Shown here one piece after another: positions 19,254 through 27,135 of a stretch of 64,000 bases of DNA (position 1 is the stretch's first letter; each line of letters opens with the position of its first letter). Source of the DNA: Gammaproteobacteria bacterium. GTDB taxonomy: Bacteria > Pseudomonadota > Gammaproteobacteria > Pseudomonadales > Halieaceae. The translations under genes were made by a program, and so were the position numbers. The stretch is taken from assembly GCA_024742415.1 (NCBI GenBank), contig JANSYN010000011.1, positions 92,212 through 156,211 of the forward strand, given 5' to 3'. The notes below the pieces were generated by a model that was not told the DNA's origin, did no database searches, and saw nothing but the letters and a program-made list of their open reading frames with translations.

Positions 19254-19796
19254 TTACCCATCAATCAGTTTAGCTTCCAGACGCTCCGCTTCGGACAGCA
19301 GTTTGTCGAGATACTGCATTTTCACGCAGGCAGAGATCGCATGTTCTGTATCGTTGCCATTATAGGCCTGTTCGAAGGCGCGTTGCTCAGCCCGTAAATC
19401 CTGGTTGATTTCGTCCAGCAGGTGCTCAATCGCTTCGTCTGGTTCCATGAGCTCAGGGATAGCTTCCAGCTTTTCACGCAGTTCCATTTGCATGATTAAA
19501 AATCCGCCATCGATCTGATGTCGCGACATGTCGTTCTGGGACACGCCACCCAGCTCCATCAGGTACAGTGCCCTGCCAAGCGGTTTGCGCAACGTCTGGT
19601 AGGCCTGGTTGACCAGGGCCGAATGCTGTACTGCCAGGCGCTGTTCATAGCTGGAGGCATTGGCATAGCGGTCCGGATGCAGTTCACCCTGTAAGCGGCG
19701 ATAGCGCGCTCCGAGCTCATCACGATCAATCGCGAAGCTCACGGGCAAGCCAAAAAGACTGAAATAATCCTGGGTAAGGTCGGGTGAAGACGTCAT
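19254..19796 (-). CDS. hscB: Fe-S co-chaperone HscB (Hsc20)
   Basis: A 180-residue J-domain protein that delivers IscU to HscA and stimulates its ATPase. The J domain ([35 protein letters not shown]) has HPD at residues 40-42, followed by the C-terminal three-helix IscU-binding bundle. The ATG at 19796 is preferred; an in-frame GTG at 19811 would add five residues. Confidence 0.95.
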   Translation of the reverse strand: MTSSPDLTQDYFSLFGLPVSFAIDRDELGARYRRLQGELHPDRYANASSYEQRLAVQHSALVNQAYQTLRKPLGRALYLMELGGVSQNDMSRHQIDGGFLIMQMELREKLEAIPELMEPDEAIEHLLDEINQDLRAEQRAFEQAYNGNDTEHAISACVKMQYLDKLLSEAERLEAKLIDG

Positions 19797-19818
19797 GGCG
19801 GATGAGGGCACCGCTGCA

Positions 19819-20142
19819 CTAGACGGTGAAACTCTCCCCGCAGCCGCACTCCGCTGCTACGTTCGGGTTGCGAAATTGCAGGCCTTCATTGAGACCCTCG
19901 CGGACAAAGTCCAACTCGGTGCCGTCCAGATAGACCATACTCTTGGGGTCTACAAACACCTTGACGCCGTAATCCTCGACTACGGTATCCTCGGGGTTGG
20001 GCTCATCCACAAACTCCAGCACATAAGCCATGCCCGAGCACCCGGACGTGGTGACGCCCAGGCGGATGCCCAGACCGTGCCCACGACTTGCAAGCTGCCC
20101 GGCGACGTGCCTGGCAGCTGACTCGGTGATGCTGATGCTCAT
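19819..20142 (-). CDS. iscA: A-type Fe-S carrier IscA
   Basis: A 107-residue A-type carrier with the three conserved cysteines C35 ([10 protein letters not shown]), C99 and C101 (AECGCGESF). It transfers clusters or iron to apo-targets. The ATG overlaps the iscU stop by four bases. Confidence 0.96.
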   Translation of the reverse strand: MSISITESAARHVAGQLASRGHGLGIRLGVTTSGCSGMAYVLEFVDEPNPEDTVVEDYGVKVFVDPKSMVYLDGTELDFVREGLNEGLQFRNPNVAAECGCGESFTV

Positions 20143-20528
20143 TGAGCATCGCCCCGCTTCGCGCGCAAATCCTTGATGGCGGCCTTGATGGCATCTTCGG
20201 CCAGCACAGAGCAGTGGATTTTCACCGGCGGCAAAGCCAGTTCTTCAGCAATCTGCGTGTTGCGAATTTGCTCCGCCTCATCAAGATTCTTGCCTTTAAC
20301 CCATTCGGTAAGCAATGAACTCGAGGCGATGGCAGAACCGCAGCCATAGGTCTTGAACTTGGCATCTTCAATCACACCGTCATCGTTGACCTTGATCTGC
20401 AGGCGCATTACATCACCGCAAGCGGGCGCACCTACCATGCCTGTTCCTACGCTGCCGTCATTGGCGTCAAGCTTGCCCACGTTGCGCGGATTCTCGTAGT
20501 GATCCAGAACTTTTTCGCTGTATGCCAT
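20139..20528 (-). CDS. iscU: Fe-S cluster scaffold IscU
   Basis: A 129-residue scaffold on which [2Fe-2S] and [4Fe-4S] clusters are built. Cysteines C37 (GAPACGDV), C63 ([10 protein letters not shown]) and C106 (KIHCSV) and the HscA-recognition motif LPPVK (99-103) are intact. It lies 44 bases after iscS in the isc operon. Confidence 0.97.
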   Translation of the reverse strand: MAYSEKVLDHYENPRNVGKLDANDGSVGTGMVGAPACGDVMRLQIKVNDDGVIEDAKFKTYGCGSAIASSSLLTEWVKGKNLDEAEQIRNTQIAEELALPPVKIHCSVLAEDAIKAAIKDLRAKRGDAQ

Positions 20529-20572
20529 GCTTTGCTACTCCTACCTACGCTTGGAAAATAATCGCTCTAAAC

Positions 20573-21787
20573 TTAATGAGCTGCCCATTCAATACTGTCG
20601 AGATCGACGCCGTCCTGATACATGTCCCACAGCGGCGACAATTCACGCAGTTTGTCGACCGCCGTACGCAACTGCGCGACCGCGTGGTCTATGTCCTGTT
20701 CTGTTGTGAAGCGCCCAAAGCTGAACCGCAGCGAACTATGCGCCAATTCATCGTTAAGCCCGAGGGCTCGCAACACATAGGACGGCTCCAGGCTCGCAGA
20801 GGTACAGGCAGATCCTGAAGACACAGCCAGGTCTTTCAAAGACATGATCAGCGATTCACCCTCGACGAAGGCTATGCTGATGTTAATGGCCCCCGGTAAA
20901 CGGTGGTCGAGATCGCCATTGATATGCACTTCTTCGACGTCCTTGATGCCGTCCCAGAAGCGCTGGCGCAGCGCCATCAAGCGCTGGGCTTCCTCGGCCA
21001 TACCTTCCCTGGCCACATGAGCAGCCTCACCCATACCCACGATCTGGTGGGTTGGTAGTGTGCCTGAACGCATGCCCCTTTCATGACCGCCACCGTGCAT
21101 TTGCGCTTCAAGGCGCACTCGGGGCTTGCGGCGAACATACAGGGCGCCTATGCCCTTGGGGCCGTACATTTTGTGGCCGGACATCGACAACAGATCGACC
21201 TTCATGCGCTCCATGTCGATTTCCATCTTGCCGGCGCTCTGCGCAGCATCAACATGAAACAGCACGCCGGCACTGCGCGTCACTTCGCCAATCCCCTCGA
21301 TGTCATTAACAGTGCCGATCTCGTTGTTGGCATGCATGATGCTGACCAAAATGGTGTCATCGCGCAGCGCCGCGGCTACCGCTTCGGGCGCCACAATGCC
21401 TTTGCTGTCAGGATCCAGATAAGTGACTTCGTAGCCTTCACGCTCCAACTGGCGGCAGGTATCCAGCACCGCCTTGTGCTCAATCTTGGACGTGACGATA
21501 TGCTTGCCCCGTTTGTGGTAGAAGTGCGCTACACCCTTGATTGCCAGGTTGTCCGACTCTGTAGCACCCGAGGTCCAGACGATTTCGCGCGGGTCGGCGT
21601 TGATCAAATCTGCCACCTGACGGCGCGCATTTTCTACCGCTTCCTCTGCCTTCCAGCCATACATGTGTGAACGCGAGGCAGGGTTGCCGAAATTCCCCTC
21701 TACCGACAGACAATGCACCATCTTGTCGACCACGCGCGGGTCGACCGGGGTTGTCGCCAGGTAATCAAAGTAAATCGGCTTTTCCAT
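20573..21787 (-). CDS. iscS: Cysteine desulfurase IscS
   Basis: A 404-residue PLP enzyme that takes sulfur from cysteine for Fe-S clusters and tRNA thiolation. It starts [19 protein letters not shown], carries the PLP-lysine region ([19 protein letters not shown]) and the mobile-loop catalytic Cys in [21 protein letters not shown] (about 328). The C-terminus SIEWAAH matches IscS. Second gene of the operon, separated from iscR by 143 bases that contain a degenerate repeat. Confidence 0.97.
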   Translation of the reverse strand: MEKPIYFDYLATTPVDPRVVDKMVHCLSVEGNFGNPASRSHMYGWKAEEAVENARRQVADLINADPREIVWTSGATESDNLAIKGVAHFYHKRGKHIVTSKIEHKAVLDTCRQLEREGYEVTYLDPDSKGIVAPEAVAAALRDDTILVSIMHANNEIGTVNDIEGIGEVTRSAGVLFHVDAAQSAGKMEIDMERMKVDLLSMSGHKMYGPKGIGALYVRRKPRVRLEAQMHGGGHERGMRSGTLPTHQIVGMGEAAHVAREGMAEEAQRLMALRQRFWDGIKDVEEVHINGDLDHRLPGAINISIAFVEGESLIMSLKDLAVSSGSACTSASLEPSYVLRALGLNDELAHSSLRFSFGRFTTEQDIDHAVAQLRTAVDKLRELSPLWDMYQDGVDLDSIEWAAH

Positions 21788-21824
21788 CGTTTCTCACACT
21801 CCACTGTTTATACGGGCCTGTGCC

Positions 21825-21877
21825 CTTGCTGCTGTTCTACTGCTGCTCTTACTACTGTTCTTACCGCTGTTCTTGCC
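21825..21877 (-). repeat. Degenerate 12-base tandem repeat in the iscR-iscS gap
   Basis: Read on the minus strand this stretch is about four imperfect copies of AAGAACAGCAGT (variants AAGAACAGCGGT, AAGAACAGTAGT, AAGAGCAGCAGT, then AGAACAGCAGC). It is in the leader between iscR and iscS, where E. coli carries the RyhB target and differential decay site. A similar AACAGC-rich tract is found in the MauG-like gene near 2815-2860. Confidence 0.6.
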
Positions 21878-21930
21878 CAGGTACTTTTCCGGCTAGCGCC
21901 CTTCTCTCTTTCCCTGCGGCGATGCAGGGT

Positions 21931-22413
21931 TCACAACTCTGCCAGGGTTAACGTCTCTGCCGGCGCAGGGTTCTGGCTGCGCGCGTCCTGGCGCGCGGCG
22001 ATGTTCTTGACTTCGCGTCGCTCAACCAGGTTCGCCAGGCTGATACCACTGAGAAAGCCGTGAATCTGTTTGCTGAGATCGCACCACAAATGGTGCGTCA
22101 GGCAGACTTCGCCCTGCTGGCAATCAGCCGTGCCGCCGCACCCGGTGGCATCGACACTCTCATTGACCGCGTCGATGATTTCAGCGACGAATATTTCATC
22201 GCGCGCGCGGCTCAACCGATAGCCACCACCAGGGCCGCGTACGCTCTTTACCAGCTCATTGCGCCGCAACTTGGCGAACAACTGCTCCAGGTAAGACAGT
22301 GAAATATCCTGGCGGCCGGAGATATCTGCCAGACTCACCGGGCGATCCGAGCCATGCAACGCCAGATCCAGCATTGCGGTAACGGCATACCTGCCTTTGG
22401 TCGTGAGTCGCAT
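21931..22413 (-). CDS. iscR: Fe-S-sensing Rrf2 repressor IscR
   Basis: A 160-residue Rrf2-family winged-helix regulator ([20 protein letters not shown]). The [2Fe-2S] ligands C92, C98, C104 and His107 lie in [20 protein letters not shown]. Holo-IscR represses its own operon when Fe-S supply is adequate. A strong AGGAGG lies 4 bases upstream of the ATG. Two sites resembling IscR type 1 boxes overlap its promoter. Confidence 0.97.
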   Translation of the reverse strand: MRLTTKGRYAVTAMLDLALHGSDRPVSLADISGRQDISLSYLEQLFAKLRRNELVKSVRGPGGGYRLSRARDEIFVAEIIDAVNESVDATGCGGTADCQQGEVCLTHHLWCDLSKQIHGFLSGISLANLVERREVKNIAARQDARSQNPAPAETLTLAEL

Positions 22414-22439
22414 AGGGCCTCCTGCATTGTCAGGGGCCT

Positions 22440-22468
22440 AGTATGCAATAACCTACTATTTTAGTCAA
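22440..22468 (-). promoter_or_regulatory. isc operon promoter
   Basis: On the minus strand TTGACT (22468-22463) and CATACT (22445-22440) are separated by 17 bases, about 30 bases upstream of the iscR ATG. The -35 lies inside the proximal IscR box, consistent with repression by holo-IscR. Confidence 0.65.
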
Positions 22469-22472
22469 TTAA
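22448..22472 (-). promoter_or_regulatory. IscR type 1 box, promoter-proximal
   Basis: The 25-base minus-strand sequence TTAATTGACTAAAATAGTAG followed by GTTAT fits the E. coli type 1 consensus (ATASYYGACTRWWWYAGTCRRSTAT, recalled) at about 21 of 25 positions, including both GACT/AGT half-site cores. It covers the -35 element. Confidence 0.65.
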
Positions 22473-22497
22473 AAGACCGAGAGATTTAGTCAGCTAT
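22473..22497 (-). promoter_or_regulatory. IscR type 1 box, distal
   Basis: Immediately abuts the proximal box. The half-site ATAGCTGACTAAAT matches the consensus perfectly; the second half (CTCTCGGTCTT) is degraded. E. coli iscR likewise carries more than one type 1 site. Confidence 0.5.
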
Positions 22498-22530
22498 TGT
22501 GGACAAAAATAGCACTTGCCGATCAACTGC

Positions 22531-23280
22531 TTACGCATCGTCACCACGGGAACGTTGCAAGGATTTACCGGTCTCTGTGAGGATGCCACGCAGTATATTG
22601 AGCTCCATTTCGTCCAGCCGGACGCGACCATACAGCCGGCGCAGGCGTGCCATTAACTGGCGCGGCGCGGCAGGGTCAAGAAACTCAAGCGCTACCAGGG
22701 TCTCTTCCAGGTGCGCGTAGAACCGCTCCATATTTTCCTGTGTGGCGAAGGGCGTGTCCCACTGCTCGTCGGCCTGTACGGGAAGATCGCCCTGCGCCCA
22801 CACCATGCGGATTTCATAGCAGACGATCTGTACCGCCATAGCCAGGTTCAGCGAGCTGTAGTCTGCAGAGGTGGGTATGTTGAGGTGCAGGTTACACAGT
22901 TGTAGTTCTTCATTGGTTAAGCCACGGTCTTCACGGCCAAATACGATAGCAACCTGCTCGTTGGCGCAGCGCTGCGCGACCTCACCGGCGCACCCCCTGG
23001 CATCCAGCAAGGGCCAGGGTATGCGTCGCTCCCTGGCGCTGGTGCCCAGCACAAACTGGCAATCGGCGATGGCCTCGGGCAGTGTCGCGGTAACCGTCGC
23101 CTGCTCAAGGACATCGCCTGCCGAAGCAGCGCGCCAGTTGGCCTCTTCATGTGGAAACTTGTGCGGTGCCACCAGGTAGAGATTGCGCAAACCCATATTT
23201 TTCATTGCGCGCGCCGCCCCCCCGATGTTGCCGGGGTGACTGGTATTGACCAATACGATGCGAATATTGTCGAGATTCAT
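22531..23280 (-). CDS. trmJ: tRNA (cytidine/uridine-2'-O-)-methyltransferase TrmJ
   Basis: A 249-residue SPOUT methyltransferase that 2'-O-methylates position 32 of tRNAs. It begins MNLDNIRIVLVNTSHPGNIGGAARAMKNMGLRNLYLV and carries the SAM-knot segments VAIVFGREDRGLTNEELQLCNLHLNIPTSADYSSLNLAMAVQIVCYE. The ATG at 23280 is preferred over a TTG at 23295 that overlaps the suhB end. In many relatives cysE separates trmJ from iscR; here only 117 bases remain. Confidence 0.95.
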   Translation of the reverse strand: MNLDNIRIVLVNTSHPGNIGGAARAMKNMGLRNLYLVAPHKFPHEEANWRAASAGDVLEQATVTATLPEAIADCQFVLGTSARERRIPWPLLDARGCAGEVAQRCANEQVAIVFGREDRGLTNEELQLCNLHLNIPTSADYSSLNLAMAVQIVCYEIRMVWAQGDLPVQADEQWDTPFATQENMERFYAHLEETLVALEFLDPAAPRQLMARLRRLYGRVRLDEMELNILRGILTETGKSLQRSRGDDA

Positions 23281-23291
23281 GTCGCCCCGTT

Positions 23292-24086
23292 TCAAGACAA
23301 CAAAGGCTTAACGGCCTGCAGGACCGCCTTGAAACACTTGGGACTGCCGCAAACGATATTGCCCGACGCCATATAGTTTTCGCTGCCGTCAACGTCAGCC
23401 ACCAGCCCACCGGCCTCCTTGATCAGCAGCGCTCCTGCGGCGATATCCCATTTGGATAAGCCCAGTTCCCAGAAAGCATCAAGCCGGCCAGCAGCAACGT
23501 AGGCCAGATCCAGGGAAGCAGCCCCAGCGCGACGAATACCCGCGCTGCGCGACGCCAGCACGCGTAAGGATTCCGCGTAGGGGGTCAGTTGCTCATCACA
23601 GTGGTTTTTGAAGGGAATACCGGTACCCAGCAGGGCCCCTTCCAGGCTGGGCTTGTTTCCCACCCGTATACGCCGGCCATTCAACTGGGCGCCGCGGCCA
23701 CGCGACGCAACGAACTCCTCGCGTCTGACCGGGTCAAGCACCACGGCATGTTCCAGCTTGCCTTTGTATAAACAGGCAATCGAGATGGCAAAATGAGGAA
23801 TCCCGTGGATAAAGTTGGTGGTACCGTCCAGCGGATCCACAACCCAGCAGTAATCGGCCTCTGGCGAGCCAGTCAGGCCGCTTTCTTCGCCCAGAATGGC
23901 GTGATCGGGATAAGCTTTGCGCAACTGGTAGATAATTTCCTGTTCCGCCGCCACATCCACTTCGGTAACAAAGTTATTGACGCCTTTGGCCTTGACCTCA
24001 AAGCGGTCGATATCATCCGAGGCGCGCACAATCTGCTCACCGGCCTTACGGGCGGCGCGCAGGGCAATAGTCGTCATGGGTTCCAT
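23292..24086 (-). CDS. suhB: Inositol-1-monophosphatase family protein SuhB
   Basis: A 264-residue Mg-dependent phosphatase; in E. coli SuhB also binds RNA polymerase with NusA during rRNA antitermination. Motifs include GEESG (metal Glu), DPLDGTTNFIHGIPHFAIS and WDIAAGALLIKEAGG. It has its own promoter-like TATAAT about 35 bases upstream. It is followed by trmJ after 11 bases. Confidence 0.95.
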   Translation of the reverse strand: MEPMTTIALRAARKAGEQIVRASDDIDRFEVKAKGVNNFVTEVDVAAEQEIIYQLRKAYPDHAILGEESGLTGSPEADYCWVVDPLDGTTNFIHGIPHFAISIACLYKGKLEHAVVLDPVRREEFVASRGRGAQLNGRRIRVGNKPSLEGALLGTGIPFKNHCDEQLTPYAESLRVLASRSAGIRRAGAASLDLAYVAAGRLDAFWELGLSKWDIAAGALLIKEAGGLVADVDGSENYMASGNIVCGSPKCFKAVLQAVKPLLS

Positions 24087-24119
24087 GGCATTTTCCGGCT
24101 GGGTGTATCAAGGCGCGCG

Positions 24120-24148
24120 ATTATAACAGCATGCCTACTGGCGAATAA
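24120..24148 (-). promoter_or_regulatory. Possible suhB promoter
   Basis: A perfect TATAAT reads 24125-24120 on the minus strand, with TTATTC (24148-24143) 17 bases upstream as a weak -35. It sits in the 111-base gap after secF, directly beyond the secF hairpin, and would drive suhB-trmJ. Confidence 0.45.
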
Positions 24149-24186
24149 GGCGTCACGGCGGCGAATCCAGCGCCGATGCTGACGCC
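24149..24186 (-). terminator. Hairpin after secF, probable terminator
   Basis: A 7-base-pair outer stem (GGCGTCA / TGACGCC) encloses an inner CGGCG/CGCCG stem and is followed on the minus strand by TTATT. The T tract is short, so it may be a weak terminator or only an RNA-stabilising hairpin at the end of secDF. Confidence 0.5.
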
Positions 24187-24197
24187 CTGGCGAGTTC

Positions 24198-25112
24198 CTA
24201 CAAGGACAGGTCTTCCTGTTCGGCACCTTCCTTTACGGGGATCATCAGGTCTTCTTTACTCACCCCCATAATCAGCAGGGTATTGGCCGCAACATAGATC
24301 GAGGAGTAAGTACCAATTGCAACACCGGCAATCAGCGCAATCGCAAATCCGCGAATGATCTCACCACCAAACAGGGCAAGCGCCACCAACACCAGCAACG
24401 TGGTCAACGACGTCACCAGCGTCCTGCCGAGCGTCTCTGTCAATGAAATGTTGATCACTTCCACCGGCTCGGCTCGCCTGAGTTTACGGAAGTTCTCACG
24501 GATACGGTCTGAGACAACAATGGTATCGTTGAGTGAGTAACCAATGACCGCCAGCAGCGCCGCAAGCACTGTCAGGTCAAACTCCAGGCCCATCACCGAG
24601 AAAAAGCCCAGTGTGATCAGCACGTCGTGCACCAAAGCAACCACAGCACCCACGGCGAACTTGAACTGGAAGCGAAACGCGATGTACAGCATCACCAGGC
24701 CCAGTGCGAGCAACATGGCCAGGCCACCCTGCTCACGGAGTTCGTCGCCCACTTGCGGGCCGACAAACTCGATGCGACGCAATTCAACATCGCCCGGGTA
24801 GGCGTCCTGCAGTGCTGAGAGCAACGCGGCGCCCTCTTTGTCCGAATACCCCTGCGGCAGGCGAATCAACACGTCCTTGTCGCTACCAAAGCTGACAACA
24901 ATCGCGCCCTCATAGCCGCCGCTATTGAGCGTACCCCTGATCGCGTTGAGGTCTGCGGTATCGCTGTAATGCACCTCAACCAGCGTGCCGCCGGTGAAGT
25001 CCAGGCCCCAATTCAGCTGGCGCACGGTCAGGGAGCCTATTGCCACCAGCAACAGTAGTACCGACACTGCCGTGGCCAGTTTTCGTTGCCCCATGAAATC
25101 AATGGTTTTCAT
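24198..25112 (-). CDS. secF: Protein translocase subunit SecF
   Basis: A 304-residue six-helix membrane protein that, with SecD, uses the proton gradient to complete preprotein release in the periplasm. Landmarks: LNWGLDFTGGTLVEVHY, the periplasmic P4 domain, and the transmembrane region VLAALLAVIGYSLNDTIVVSDRIRENFRK. It lies 3 bases after secD. Confidence 0.97.
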   Translation of the reverse strand: MKTIDFMGQRKLATAVSVLLLLVAIGSLTVRQLNWGLDFTGGTLVEVHYSDTADLNAIRGTLNSGGYEGAIVVSFGSDKDVLIRLPQGYSDKEGAALLSALQDAYPGDVELRRIEFVGPQVGDELREQGGLAMLLALGLVMLYIAFRFQFKFAVGAVVALVHDVLITLGFFSVMGLEFDLTVLAALLAVIGYSLNDTIVVSDRIRENFRKLRRAEPVEVINISLTETLGRTLVTSLTTLLVLVALALFGGEIIRGFAIALIAGVAIGTYSSIYVAANTLLIMGVSKEDLMIPVKEGAEQEDLSL

Positions 25113-25115
25113 GCT

Positions 25116-27011
25116 CTAGCCCTCGCCCGTCACAGCACTGTTGCCGCCGATCGACAGCGTTTTCACGCGGCGGCCGCCGTATATGAGGTTAATCATTGCG
25201 CGCGTACACATGATCGCGGTAAACATCGAGGTGAGAATCCCCACCGACAGTGTGACAGCAAAGCCCTTGACCGGGCCCGTGCCCACGGCATAGAGAATCA
25301 CCGCGACGATCAGCGTCGTGATGTTGGCGTCCAGGATAGTCGCGACGGCCCGTCCGTAACCGGCGTGGATGGCCATTTGCGGCGACAACCCGTTGCGAAG
25401 TTCCTCCCGAATGCGGGAAAAGATCAGCACATTGGCGTCCACTGCCATACCCACCGTCAGTACAATCCCCGCGATACCGGGCAAGGTTAACGTCGCGCCA
25501 AGCAGTGACATCACAGAAATCAATAACATCAGGTTGAGGCTAAGGGCCACCACCGCAACAATGCCAAACACGCGGTAATACAGGACCATGAACAGGGCAA
25601 CCAGCGCCAGGCCGATCTGAACGGACTTCACACCCAGACGGATGTTCTCAGCACCCAGCGAAGGCCCCACCGTCCGTTCTTCTACAAACGTCACCGGGGC
25701 CGCCAGCGCACCGGCGCGCAGCATCAGGGCCAATTCCTTGGCTTCCAGTGGGCTGTCCAGGCCGCTGATCTGGAAATTCGCACCTAGCGCTTCATTAATG
25801 ACTGGCGCGGTTAGCAGTTTCTTTTCGTCATACGGGATTTTTACGATGGCCTCTGTACCGTCTTCCTGCACCTCATAGCGGGTACGGTACTTGCGCTCGA
25901 TGAACAGCACGCCCATGCGACGTTTGACATTGCGACTGGTCACGCGAGACATCATCACTCCACCCTCGCTGTCCAGACCGATATTCACCACGGGCTGCCC
26001 GTTCTGGTCGAAGTTGGACTGCGCGCTACTCACACGCTCACCCGTGATGATCAATTCGCGTTCCAGCCATTCGGTCATGCCTGCGCGATCGGGACTGCGG
26101 TATTCAAAGCGTTGTTTGTCTGCAGCAGGAGCGTCGCTGCGTGCGACCAGGCGAAACTCCAGGTTGGCAACTTTACCCAGGATACGCTTGGCCTCGGCGG
26201 TGTCCTGAATGCCGGGCAACTCAACCACAATGCGTCTTTGGCCCTGGCGCTGCACCAATGGCTCTGATACGCCAAGCTCGTTGACGCGGTTACGCAGCGT
26301 CGTCAGGTTCTGGCTCACGGAGTAATCGGCGATTTCCTTGATCTTCTGCTCAGACAGCGTGGCCACGATGTTCCAGCTATCGGCTTCGTCCACGCGGTCG
26401 AGCACCAGTTCGGGACTGTTCTGCGCCATCAGCGCCCTGGCCTGCTCGCGCAACTCCTCGCTGTTGAAGCGCGCCTCCAGGCGGCCATTGCTGTCCTGGC
26501 TGACCAGGCCCCTGACCCGCTCTTCGCGCAGTACGCGCTTGGTGTCATTGAGGTAGAACTCCATGCGGCGCTCTACCGCGGCATCTACATCCACTTCGAG
26601 TTTGAAATGCACGCCACCGCTTAAATCCAGACCCAGCTTCATGGGCTGCGCACCGTAATCACTGAGCCAGGAAGGCGTTGTGGGGGCGAGGTTGAGAGCC
26701 ACGATGTAGCCATCGCCGAGGGCACGCGACACCGTTGCCTGCGCAACCAACTGCTGATCGACATCGCGCAAACGGATCAGGGCGTTGCGGCCATTCTCGT
26801 CTATGGTCTCGTCAAAGTGCGCAATGCCTTTGTCCTCCAGTGCGGTCAATGCGCGCTGCAACGTCGAAGCGTCAATCAACTGGGCACTGTTTTCTCCGGT
26901 TACCTGGAGCGCCGGATCCGGGGCATAAAGATTGGCCGCGGCGTAGAACCCTCCCAGGAACAGCACAAAAACGAGCAGGAGGTACTTCCACAGCGGGTAT
27001 TTGTTCAGCAT
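25116..27011 (-). CDS. secD: Protein translocase subunit SecD
   Basis: A 631-residue partner of SecF. It begins MLNKYPLWKYLLLVFVLFLGGFYAAANLY and includes LGLDLSGGVHFKLEVD, the P1 periplasmic domain and the C-terminal membrane region GIVLTVGMAVDANVLIFSRIREELRNG. yajC, tgt and queA, which normally precede secD, are absent here; purL lies upstream instead. The leader contains a perfect inverted repeat. Confidence 0.97.
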   Translation of the reverse strand: MLNKYPLWKYLLLVFVLFLGGFYAAANLYAPDPALQVTGENSAQLIDASTLQRALTALEDKGIAHFDETIDENGRNALIRLRDVDQQLVAQATVSRALGDGYIVALNLAPTTPSWLSDYGAQPMKLGLDLSGGVHFKLEVDVDAAVERRMEFYLNDTKRVLREERVRGLVSQDSNGRLEARFNSEELREQARALMAQNSPELVLDRVDEADSWNIVATLSEQKIKEIADYSVSQNLTTLRNRVNELGVSEPLVQRQGQRRIVVELPGIQDTAEAKRILGKVANLEFRLVARSDAPAADKQRFEYRSPDRAGMTEWLERELIITGERVSSAQSNFDQNGQPVVNIGLDSEGGVMMSRVTSRNVKRRMGVLFIERKYRTRYEVQEDGTEAIVKIPYDEKKLLTAPVINEALGANFQISGLDSPLEAKELALMLRAGALAAPVTFVEERTVGPSLGAENIRLGVKSVQIGLALVALFMVLYYRVFGIVAVVALSLNLMLLISVMSLLGATLTLPGIAGIVLTVGMAVDANVLIFSRIREELRNGLSPQMAIHAGYGRAVATILDANITTLIVAVILYAVGTGPVKGFAVTLSVGILTSMFTAIMCTRAMINLIYGGRRVKTLSIGGNSAVTGEG

Positions 27012-27031
27012 AAGTTCGCTCTAAATTAGCG

Positions 27032-27049
27032 CCGGAGGGCAGCCTCCGG
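27032..27049 (-). other. Perfect hairpin in the secD leader
   Basis: CCGGAGG and CCTCCGG form a 7-base-pair perfect stem around a 4-base loop, located 20 bases before the secD start and downstream of the predicted -10. There is no T run, so it is not a classic terminator. On the minus-strand transcript it would fold just upstream of the ribosome binding region. Confidence 0.5.
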
Positions 27050-27063
27050 TAGAAAAGTGGGCC

Positions 27064-27091
27064 ATTATAGATTAACGGCACGTGGCTACAA
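27064..27091 (-). promoter_or_regulatory. Probable secD promoter
   Basis: Perfect TATAAT on the minus strand at 27069-27064 with TTGTAG (27091-27086) 16 bases upstream. It lies in the 124-base gap between purL and secD, indicating that secDF is transcribed independently of purL. Confidence 0.5.
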
Positions 27092-27135
27092 GTGCGCAGG
27101 GGCAGCGCGTGCCTGCGGTTCGGCTACGGCCGTGA

